Below the pieces are notes generated by a model, which saw only the letters and a program-made list of their open reading frames with translations, did not search any database and was not told the DNA's origin. Below are positions 35,721 to 42,694 of a stretch of DNA of 64,000 bases, piece by piece (position 1 is the first letter of the stretch; each line of letters starts with the position of its first letter). The position numbers were made by a program, and so were the translations under genes. Location of the stretch: positions 3,476 through 67,475 of the forward strand of contig CAYPXJ010000005.1 of the NCBI GenBank assembly GCA_964414595.1, given 5' to 3'. The stretch comes from CAYPXJ01 sp964414595 (lineage in GTDB: Bacteria > Pseudomonadota > Alphaproteobacteria > Rickettsiales > CAIJLX01).

Positions 35721-36839
35721 TTAGTGAATAGTGTGAATATTGGGCTTTTTGCCAATCAACACGATGAGATATTGCATGTTATTGACGGAGCGATCATAAC
35801 CTTGCTGCATAATGCGCTCGATCATCTTGCCTGCAAAGGTCGGGTCCTTTGTATCGGTGCCATGTTGAATTTCTTCCATCGTAAATTTGAGTACGACTTG
35901 AACGGCATCCAACACGCTTTCTGGTAGACCTGCCATATTATAAAGTTCAGCGAAGCTGCGTGGATTGCTGTTCCAAACGCGTGCTTTGGCATCTTTATGT
36001 GGAAGATTGGCTAGCTTAGCGAGACTTTCTTCGAAGAAAGGTAAATCACCCTTACACAATGCGCGGATTACAATCGAAGAAGTCAGCTTCTTATTTACAA
36101 AAAGATGCTCGACGAGGTCGGCAACTTGCTGCTGATTGCTGCGAATCGAAACATCTTCAATCGTGCGATCTTCGCGCACTTCTTCAAGCGTGGATTTTAC
36201 CACATGCTTAAAGATACCATATTTCTGTTCAAGCTGCTTTTCCAAGTGACCTGAAACAAGAGTAATCAAGCGCTCTGCCACTTTCGTTGGCAGATTACCG
36301 CGCTCAACAAGCGCAGACAAAATCGTATTGGAACCATTGAAAATCTGCAGCACATTTTGCAGATCGTTTTGTGAAATAACGGAGTTTTTATTGGTTACCA
36401 GTGCTTGCACCACTTCGGCCTGTTTCGTTTCAATCAACTCATGCGAAACCGGCGCGGTGATAACATCGCGGCGCGCGATGGCTTGCCATTTGCCCATATC
36501 TTTGGTGCTACGAATAATCGCGACTAAATCGCTTTCGGAAAGCACCGGTGAAAATTCCAAAATAGGCTGGGCCACATCAAGCACATCATTTGCCAGAAGG
36601 AACGCGATATCCTGTGGCAGGCGGTCATTTTCTTTTAGTTTAACAGAGAGTGTGCGACGGATGCTGGTTTCGATATCTTTCGCAAGCAGACGGAAAATCT
36701 CCGTTACGATGGTATTCTCCTCATCAGAGAATTTCTGCATATTGAATTGATCGCAAATTTTCTCCGCAACTTCATTGCGTGCGGCAACAGACGGGTTATT
36801 TTTTAAATTCACGACATCAACAAGCGATAATTCCAACAT
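35721..36839 (-). CDS. DUF2336 protein (first gene of a tandem pair)
   Basis: This is a 372-residue paralogue of the next minus-strand gene with the same helical-repeat layout: IFRLLAKDIETSIRRTLSVKLKE, QPILEFSPVLSESDLVAII, WQAIARRDVITAPVSHELIE and ALVERGNLPTKVAERLI. The upstream 276 bases carry two CtrA-type boxes, the nearer one 78 bases before the ATG. Regulation by CtrA, together with the ChpT in this window, is therefore likely. Molecular function is not known. Confidence 0.87.
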   Translation of the reverse strand: MLELSLVDVVNLKNNPSVAARNEVAEKICDQFNMQKFSDEENTIVTEIFRLLAKDIETSIRRTLSVKLKENDRLPQDIAFLLANDVLDVAQPILEFSPVLSESDLVAIIRSTKDMGKWQAIARRDVITAPVSHELIETKQAEVVQALVTNKNSVISQNDLQNVLQIFNGSNTILSALVERGNLPTKVAERLITLVSGHLEKQLEQKYGIFKHVVKSTLEEVREDRTIEDVSIRSNQQQVADLVEHLFVNKKLTSSIVIRALCKGDLPFFEESLAKLANLPHKDAKARVWNSNPRSFAELYNMAGLPESVLDAVQVVLKFTMEEIQHGTDTKDPTFAGKMIERIMQQGYDRSVNNMQYLIVLIGKKPNIHTIH

Positions 36840-36916
36840 TCCAACCCCCGCTGGTATTGTTGTTTCCCGGGCTCTAATACAAATGTCCCTAATATAGGTA
36901 TTGTACTAGAAGGCGG

Positions 36917-36931
36917 TTAACAAATCGTTAA
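36917..36931. promoter_or_regulatory. CtrA box upstream of DUF2336 gene
   Basis: TTAA-CAAATCG-TTAA matches the CtrA consensus TTAA-N7-TTAA. Read on the minus strand it ends TTAACC, matching the preferred final C. It lies 78 bases before the DUF2336 ATG at 36839. Confidence 0.6.
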
Positions 36932-36944
36932 TACTGTCACAGTT

Positions 36945-37002
36945 TTGTAACAATTCATTCTTTAGCCAGTTAAGGTTAAAGAAAGGTTAACAATTGTTAC
37001 AA
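36945..37002. repeat. 11-base inverted repeat flanking a CtrA box
   Basis: TTGTAACAATT (36945-36955) and AATTGTTACAA (36992-37002) are perfect reverse complements 36 bases apart. The second arm overlaps the palindrome TAACAATTGTTA (36988-36999). The same TTGTAAC core occurs at 39831 in front of virB2. Confidence 0.6.
36976..36991. promoter_or_regulatory. Second CtrA box between DUF2336 and scoA
   Basis: TTAA-AGAAAGG-TTAAC is a full CtrA consensus on the plus strand, 45 bases from the first box and 125 bases before scoA. It may act on either divergent gene. Confidence 0.6.
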
Positions 37003-37115
37003 ATTGCACAAAAAAGACTAGCGGCATAAATCCTAACTCGAAGCATGACATATTTGCAACGTCTTAAAATAGCCCATTTTTTGAAGTACTAGTTGAAATA
37101 TCCCTTGGTTTCAGC

Positions 37116-37844
37116 ATGATGGTAAGCATTCAGAGGGGGATTACGGATAAAGTCATACGCGATGCAAAAACGGCGCTTTCCGGCCTACTCAAAGATGGCA
37201 TGACCATCATGGCGGGTGGGTTCGGCCTTTGCGGTATCCCTGAAAATCTTATTATCGCTATTAAAGAGTCGGGTGTAAAAAACCTTACAGTTATTAGCAA
37301 TAACTGCGGCGTGGATGACTTTGGCCTAGGTATCATGCTGCAAACGCGGCAAATCAAAAAAATGATTTCTTCTTATGTGGGCGAGAATAAAATTTTTGAG
37401 CATCAATTTTTAAGCGGTGAGTTGGAAGTAGAGCTAAATCCGCAAGGTACATTGGCCGAGCGTATTCGTGCCGGTGGTGCGGGTATTCCGGCGTTTTATA
37501 CGCCCACCGGCTACGGCACTGTAGTGGCGGAAGGTAAAGAAACGCGGGAATTTAATGGCCGTATGTATGTTATGGAGCAGTCGCTTTTTGCAGATTTGGC
37601 TATCATTAAAGCCTGGAAGGGTGACCGGAGTGGCAATCTAATTTACCGTCGCACCGCTCGTAATTTTAATCAGGTTATGGCAACGGCCGCTAAGGCTTGC
37701 GTAGCTGAGGTAGAGGAAATTGTGGATGTCGGTTCGCTCGATCCGAATAATATTCACACACCCAGCATCTATATAGATAGGCTGATTAAAGGGCAGACAT
37801 ATGAAAAGCGCATCGAGCGTCTGACATTAAGCGAGGCTGCGTAG
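37116..37844 (+). CDS. scoA: 3-oxoacid CoA-transferase subunit A
   Basis: This 242-residue alpha subunit of succinyl-CoA:3-ketoacid CoA-transferase moves CoA between succinyl-CoA and acetoacetate for ketone body or polyhydroxybutyrate use. It shows ALSGLLKDGMTIMAGGFGLCGIPE, ISNNCGVDDFGLG and GTLAERIRAGGAGIPAFYTPTG. The first two codons are both ATG, so the start is 37116 or 37119. scoB follows after 8 bases. AtoD is a possible alternative name. Confidence 0.92.
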   Translation: MMVSIQRGITDKVIRDAKTALSGLLKDGMTIMAGGFGLCGIPENLIIAIKESGVKNLTVISNNCGVDDFGLGIMLQTRQIKKMISSYVGENKIFEHQFLSGELEVELNPQGTLAERIRAGGAGIPAFYTPTGYGTVVAEGKETREFNGRMYVMEQSLFADLAIIKAWKGDRSGNLIYRRTARNFNQVMATAAKACVAEVEEIVDVGSLDPNNIHTPSIYIDRLIKGQTYEKRIERLTLSEAA

Positions 37845-37852
37845 GAGAAGTT

Positions 37853-38512
37853 ATGGTTTGGACACGTGAAGAAATGGCGCAAATCGCGGCGCAGGAGTTG
37901 GAAGACGGCTTCTATGTTAATTTAGGGATTGGCATTCCCACCATGGTGGCCAATTATATTCCTAAAGGAATGCACATCGTGCTGCAGAGTGAAAATGGGA
38001 TGCTCGGTATGGGTCCATTCCCGACAAAGAAAGAAGTGGATCCCGATCTCATTAATGCCGGCAAACAAACTATTACTGAATTACCGGAAAGCTCTTATTT
38101 TGACAGTGCCAGCTCGTTTGCCATGATTCGTGGCGGGCATATCGATCTCACCATTCTCGGTGCTATGCAGGTTTCGGAAAAAGGCGATCTCGCAAATTGG
38201 ATGATACCTGGCAAAATGGTGAAAGGTATGGGCGGCGCGATGGATCTGGTGGCTGGCGTGCAGCGTGTGGTTGTGGTCATGGAACACACCGCTAAAGGCC
38301 AGGCAAAGTTTGTGAAGGAGTGTGACTTGCCACTCACGGGTAAAGGTGTTGTGGACCGCATGATTACAGATATGGCAATTTTCGAATTCGGAGATGGCCT
38401 GCCTAAGCTTATTGAAACGGCACCCGGCGTAACGGTAGAAGAATTGCGCAAAGTCACAGGTGCTGATTTTGAAGTCGCGCTGGAGAAAAAAGCCAAGCGT
38501 AAAAAGGCCTGA
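37853..38512 (+). CDS. scoB: 3-oxoacid CoA-transferase subunit B
   Basis: This 219-residue beta subunit carries the catalytic glutamate, Glu47 in QSENGMLGMGP, which forms the enzyme-CoA thioester. The N-terminal FYVNLGIGIPTMV, RGGHIDLTILGAMQV and the C-terminal ELRKVTGADF are family hallmarks. It forms one complex with scoA. A TTG start for the TraX-like gene follows 2 bases after its stop, so the three genes are probably one transcript. Confidence 0.93.
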   Translation: MVWTREEMAQIAAQELEDGFYVNLGIGIPTMVANYIPKGMHIVLQSENGMLGMGPFPTKKEVDPDLINAGKQTITELPESSYFDSASSFAMIRGGHIDLTILGAMQVSEKGDLANWMIPGKMVKGMGGAMDLVAGVQRVVVVMEHTAKGQAKFVKECDLPLTGKGVVDRMITDMAIFEFGDGLPKLIETAPGVTVEELRKVTGADFEVALEKKAKRKKA

Positions 38513-38514
38513 AC

Positions 38515-39264
38515 TTGCGGGCTCTTCGTGCATTTCGTAAATATGGCCATCAGGCAAACAGCCACGATCTCTTAAAAGCTGCGGCACTTCTTTTGATGGT
38601 GCTGGATCACCTCGGCACCTATTTTTTCCCAGAACATGAGGTGCTACGTGTGCTAGGTCGCGGCGCGGCACCGCTGTTTTTATTTTTGGTGGGTTATAAC
38701 AAGCAGTATACCATCAAAAAATCCCTGATTGCGTATGCAGCACTTTTAAGCGCTTTTGAATTTATCTGGCTAGGGCAAATTTTTCTGCAAAACATCTTGT
38801 GGCTGATTATCGTCACGCGCTTGTTCTTAAAATGGTACGCTAAAAAAATCCGCTACGATACTTACGACGCAACCGCCACGGTCTTTGCCGCAATGGTGCT
38901 TTGGCCTTTAACCTTTTGGTTCGCCGAATATGGAACCGAAGGAGTATTATTTGCCGTAGTCGGCTTATGGTGTGCGCACCGCGGAGCTTCTGCAAGGTTG
39001 CGTATTTTTCTGATCGCTTCAGCCATTGCTTGGTATTTCTTTATACAAGGCACATATTGGTTCACGTTTAGCGGAACGGATTGGGCCACACTTATTGGCA
39101 TGATGAGTTTCCTGGGCTATAGCTTCTTCCGCTATCGCTTTCATAGTTTCGCGCGCCTGCCAAAACCCATCGCCACACCAATAAAAATAGCAGGGCGCTA
39201 TTCATTGGAAATTTATGTAGCGCACCTAATGCTTTTTATTCTGCTCAGCAGTTATTCAAGCTAA
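38515..39264 (+). CDS. TraX-like integral membrane acetyltransferase family protein
   Basis: This 249-residue protein has about seven hydrophobic helices. The start HDLLKAAALLLMVLDHLG, then VLGRGAAPLFLFLVGY, and a last helix SLEIYVAHLMLFILL match the TraX family, whose F-plasmid member N-acetylates pilin. It starts with TTG at 38515, two bases after scoB. A VirB2-type pilin gene lies 646 bases downstream beyond a Rid gene on the other strand, so a role in pilin modification is plausible but unproven. Some chromosomal TraX relatives have no pilus link. Confidence 0.78.
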   Translation: MRALRAFRKYGHQANSHDLLKAAALLLMVLDHLGTYFFPEHEVLRVLGRGAAPLFLFLVGYNKQYTIKKSLIAYAALLSAFEFIWLGQIFLQNILWLIIVTRLFLKWYAKKIRYDTYDATATVFAAMVLWPLTFWFAEYGTEGVLFAVVGLWCAHRGASARLRIFLIASAIAWYFFIQGTYWFTFSGTDWATLIGMMSFLGYSFFRYRFHSFARLPKPIATPIKIAGRYSLEIYVAHLMLFILLSSYSS

Positions 39265-39720
39265 TTCGAATTCCGCTTCTACTTCCACGGCTGCGCCGAA
39301 AGGAAGTTGTGCAACGCCCACAGCCGCGCGTGCGTGGCGGCCCTTGTCACCGAATAATTCTACCAGCAAGTCTGAAGCGCCGTTTGCTACTTGCGGCTGC
39401 TCCGTAAAGCTTTCCGTAGAATTCACAAATACGCCTAAACGAATCCAATGTGAAATCTTGGCGAAATCCCCACCCGCTGCGGCTTTGGCATGGCTTAGCA
39501 CATTCACTAAGCATATGCGTGCACAGGCTTTACCTTCCTCCAGCGAAATATCCTTGCCCAGTTTACCGGCATGGGAAATCTTACCCGTTTGGAATGGCAG
39601 CTGCCCAGAAATTACCACGCGTTTACCGCTGGTTTTATAGGGCACATAGTTAGCTGCCGGCTTCGTACTTTCGGGTAGGGTAATACCTTGAGTTTTCAGT
39701 TTTTCTTCAATTTGGGTCAT
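39256..39720 (-). CDS. Rid-family protein (YjgF/RidA-like)
   Basis: This is a 154-residue protein of the longer Rid subfamily. It shows VVISGQLPFQTGK, the helix ARICLVNVLSHAKAA and the C-terminal GRHARAAVGVAQLPFGAAVEVE, which contains the conserved Arg used by RidA to bind 2-iminoacids. RidA hydrolyses reactive enamines from amino acid metabolism, though subfamily activity varies. It overlaps the convergent TraX-like gene by 9 bases. Confidence 0.9.
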   Translation of the reverse strand: MTQIEEKLKTQGITLPESTKPAANYVPYKTSGKRVVISGQLPFQTGKISHAGKLGKDISLEEGKACARICLVNVLSHAKAAAGGDFAKISHWIRLGVFVNSTESFTEQPQVANGASDLLVELFGDKGRHARAAVGVAQLPFGAAVEVEAEFELA

Positions 39721-39830
39721 AGAACCTCCTGTAAGTGAAATTTTGCTCTATATATAGCATCCAAGTGTGGTAAAAAAGCAAAATATGGTAGAATTCGCCT
39801 AAAGATAAAAAAAATGTACCTTGCACGAAA

Positions 39831-39859
39831 TTGTAACAGAATTGTCATATTGCTATGGT
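39831..39859 (+). promoter_or_regulatory. Probable promoter of the virB2-virB4-virB6 genes
   Basis: TTGTAA (39831-39836), a 17-base spacer and TATGGT (39854-39859) preceded by TGC give an extended -10 promoter 52 bases before the virB2 ATG. The ribosome site AAAGGAG follows at 39898-39904. The -35 shares its TTGTAAC core with the repeat at 36945. Confidence 0.5.
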
Positions 39860-39910
39860 ACTTCTGAGTCTAGGAGCAGATTCACTGCTATCTTTTGAAA
39901 GGAGACGATT

Positions 39911-40264
39911 ATGAAGTTTATTAAACTAAGCCTGGTTCTTGCAATGCTTGCATTCGGGAGCTTGGTAGCACTTTCCACGCCGGATGTAGCCCTTGCAGGT
40001 GGCGGCGGCGGCGGTAACGCGAGCGCCAACTTCGGTGGCGTGGGCGGTATTATTTGCCAGGTAGCAAATACCCTTAAAGGTAACTTGGGTAAAGCTATCG
40101 CAACTATTGCCATTATCTTCCTCGGTATTGGTGCCTTCTTTGGTAAAACAACCTGGGGTCTTGCTGTGGCGGTCGGTGTAGGTATCTTTGCGATTTTCGG
40201 CGCATCCACCATTTTGGCTCAATTTACGGGCGACGATGGTACATGCAGCGAAGCAACTTCTTAA
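39911..40264 (+). CDS. virB2: TrbC/VirB2-type pilin
   Basis: This 117-residue protein has a signal peptide cut after Ala29 (DVALA-GG), a Gly-rich stretch, then two hydrophobic helices (about 65-80 and 84-102) separated by the short GKTTWG loop. That is the standard VirB2/TrbC pilin hairpin. Processed pilin polymerises into the type IV secretion pilus. The Cys pair (Cys in GGIICQ and in GTCSE) could form a disulfide as in some pilins. virB4 follows after 38 bases; no virB3 is present between them. Confidence 0.85.
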   Translation: MKFIKLSLVLAMLAFGSLVALSTPDVALAGGGGGGNASANFGGVGGIICQVANTLKGNLGKAIATIAIIFLGIGAFFGKTTWGLAVAVGVGIFAIFGASTILAQFTGDDGTCSEATS

Positions 40265-40302
40265 ACCACGTCCAAGTCTCCTGACGAAACAGGGCATGAA
40301 AC

Positions 40303-42681
40303 TTGTTTTTCAAACCCAAAGTCTCGTCTAACGAAGCTCGCCGCGACGTAGATGAGACAGAATTCGTACCGTATGCGTGTCACTTCGATGCGCATACGGT
40401 ACTTAGTAAAAACGGCGAGCTAGTCCAAACCATTCGGTTAACGGGCGAAGCAGGGCAGGAAAGCGCGGGCCCTTTGCTAGAATCGCGCACGCTTATTCGC
40501 AAAATTCTTACTGAAATTATCCCTTCTGACGACTTTGCCATATGGATGCACACCGTACGTCGCAAACGGCAAGAGGAACATCAAACGCAACATAGCAATC
40601 CTTTTACCTCAGTAGTTGATGAGGCTTGGCGCGCACGCCAACCCTGGGGCGGTACATTTGTAAATGAAGTTTACATTAGCTTTGTCCTGGATGGCATGGC
40701 CTCACATATTTTGAGCCACGCTCCGCGCTCTATTTTTTATACCGCAGAGCGTATTGCACACCGTCGCGGTCTTGAGAAAAATCTGGAACGCATGAACCAT
40801 GTGGTGGATCAAGCTCTCTCCATTTTAAGTGGTTTTGGTGCGCGGCGATTAGGGCTTCTCAATCTGGGCGGTACAGTAATTTCCGAACCACTCAGTTTTT
40901 ATGGCAAGATCATCAATCTGGAAGATACTAATCGCGCGTTACCCGTGATGGATTTTTCTGAATTCCTTCCCAGCCAGGATGTATCTTTTGGTTTTAATGC
41001 CCTCGGTGTTACAACGGAAGAAACAACCCATTATGCCGCGCTTCTTACGGTCAAAGATTACCATGAAGTCACGACCGAAAATATGACACGCTTTTTGCAG
41101 CAACCACACGAATTTATCATCACGCAATTAGTAACATTTGTGAATAGTGAAGAAGCGGTAAAGGAATATAAATACCAAGATTACATTGCGCAGCTTGGTG
41201 GCGATGAAGATTTTATTCGCCTTTCCGGCATTAAAGAAATTACAAAAGGTGCGAAAAATCGCCCTACAGATTACGGCCAACAACAGCTTACGATTATGCT
41301 GCTTGCAGACGAGTTAGAGATGCTGGAAGCCGAAGTGCTGGAAGTACGCGCGGCTTTGGATAAGCTTGGTATTGTCGTAGTGCGCGAAGATGTGATGATG
41401 GAAGATTTGTTCTGGTCGCAACTGCCGGGCAATTTCCTTTTTGTGCGCCGTAATCGACCTATGGATACGAAGCGTATGGCGGGGTTTGCGCTCATACCAC
41501 AACAGGCAAAGGCACATGCACTCTCTCAAACCGCGCGCGCAAGTTCATCGATCCTTATCACCAAGGAAGGGGAACCTTATCCTTTCGATCTTGCGCTTGG
41601 CTCCGGCCGCCATTCACTGGTTATTGGATCTAAGGAAATGGATAAAAATGCTCTGGTCAACTTTCTACTTGCGCAGGCATTCCCACAAAATCCACGTATT
41701 ATCTATTTCGACAGATACCGGTCTTCAGATGTATTTATTCATGCTTTAGGCGGAAGTTATTACCGTCTTGGCAGAGGGCCCGAAGGCACACATACAAAAA
41801 TGAATCCGCTGCTTTTGCCGGATACAGCAGAGACGCGTCTTTTTCTTAAAAGCTGGTTCATGCATTTGCTGCGGGATGGCAACGGCGTAACGCCAAAAGA
41901 TACGCCCGCAGACATGGAGCCGCTCATTGATAAACTCATGTCCGCCCCGCCAAAAAATCGCCTTTTAGATATAGTAGCGGATGCGTTTGGGCAGGCACAA
42001 AAATCTTATGCAGCATTACGTTTTGCCCGCTGGGTTGGGAATGGTAATTATGCCTATTTCTTCCGAAATACCGCGGATGACCTGGATATCAAAAAGCAGG
42101 TGGTGGGTATTGATGTGTCCGATATTACCAAAGAACGGCCTATTTTGTTTCCGGTTTTGGCATATCTTATGTTTAAGCTTATGCATTCGCTTGATGGAAA
42201 ACCCACGGTAATTGTTATCGACGAGCCATGGCTTTTGTTTGATAACCCGGTTTTTGCCGCAAGTATTCCTGCATGGCTAGATGCGCTCGCCAAAAGAAAG
42301 GCGCAAGTTATCTTTATGACCGATCAGGTGGATGCAGCGGTAAAAAGTAAACTTTCACCGGCTATTGCCCCCCATTTTTCCAATATGTTTTTATTAGGCA
42401 GTGTGAAATCACCTCAACTCTACCGCGATGCGTTCGGCATTAGCGGCAGCGAGGCGTTACAGCTTTCCACGGCTGACGGCGATAAAGGCCAGTTCCTGCT
42501 CAAACAGGGTAAGGAATCAGCGATAATCGAAATGAACCTCTCAGAGTTTCCTGCTATAATGAACGTGCTGCACGCAAGCGATCAAGGTATTGCGCTGTTG
42601 CATAAATTAATCAAAGAAAAAGGCGCCGCTCCGGCAGCGTGGCTTCCACATTATTATGAGGAAATGGCGAGCAATACATAG
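40303..42681 (+). CDS. virB4: VirB4-family type IV secretion ATPase with degenerate Walker A
   Basis: This 792-residue protein with a TTG start at 40303 follows AGGG by about 8 bases. The N-terminal CagE/TrbE/VirB domain shows FVPYACHFDAHTVLSKNGE. The C-terminal ATPase core has YFDRYRSSDVFIHALGGSYY and Walker B IVIDEPWLLF (Asp640, Glu641), followed by RKAQVIFMTDQVD. The P-loop, GPTGSGKT in most VirB4, reads GSKEMDKN at residues 442-449: Lys is kept but the preceding Gly and the following Thr/Ser are not. It may bind nucleotide poorly or be a structural paralogue. A second, intact VirB4 may exist elsewhere. Confidence 0.88.
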   Translation: MFFKPKVSSNEARRDVDETEFVPYACHFDAHTVLSKNGELVQTIRLTGEAGQESAGPLLESRTLIRKILTEIIPSDDFAIWMHTVRRKRQEEHQTQHSNPFTSVVDEAWRARQPWGGTFVNEVYISFVLDGMASHILSHAPRSIFYTAERIAHRRGLEKNLERMNHVVDQALSILSGFGARRLGLLNLGGTVISEPLSFYGKIINLEDTNRALPVMDFSEFLPSQDVSFGFNALGVTTEETTHYAALLTVKDYHEVTTENMTRFLQQPHEFIITQLVTFVNSEEAVKEYKYQDYIAQLGGDEDFIRLSGIKEITKGAKNRPTDYGQQQLTIMLLADELEMLEAEVLEVRAALDKLGIVVVREDVMMEDLFWSQLPGNFLFVRRNRPMDTKRMAGFALIPQQAKAHALSQTARASSSILITKEGEPYPFDLALGSGRHSLVIGSKEMDKNALVNFLLAQAFPQNPRIIYFDRYRSSDVFIHALGGSYYRLGRGPEGTHTKMNPLLLPDTAETRLFLKSWFMHLLRDGNGVTPKDTPADMEPLIDKLMSAPPKNRLLDIVADAFGQAQKSYAALRFARWVGNGNYAYFFRNTADDLDIKKQVVGIDVSDITKERPILFPVLAYLMFKLMHSLDGKPTVIVIDEPWLLFDNPVFAASIPAWLDALAKRKAQVIFMTDQVDAAVKSKLSPAIAPHFSNMFLLGSVKSPQLYRDAFGISGSEALQLSTADGDKGQFLLKQGKESAIIEMNLSEFPAIMNVLHASDQGIALLHKLIKEKGAAPAAWLPHYYEEMASNT

Positions 42682-42694
42682 AAGCGGGAACATC

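Noticed and set aside
40296..40331. 11-codon frame starting at an ATG just before virB4
   Set aside because: It runs out of frame into virB4; the TTG at 40303 with AGGG upstream is the better start, and a leader peptide role cannot be supported.
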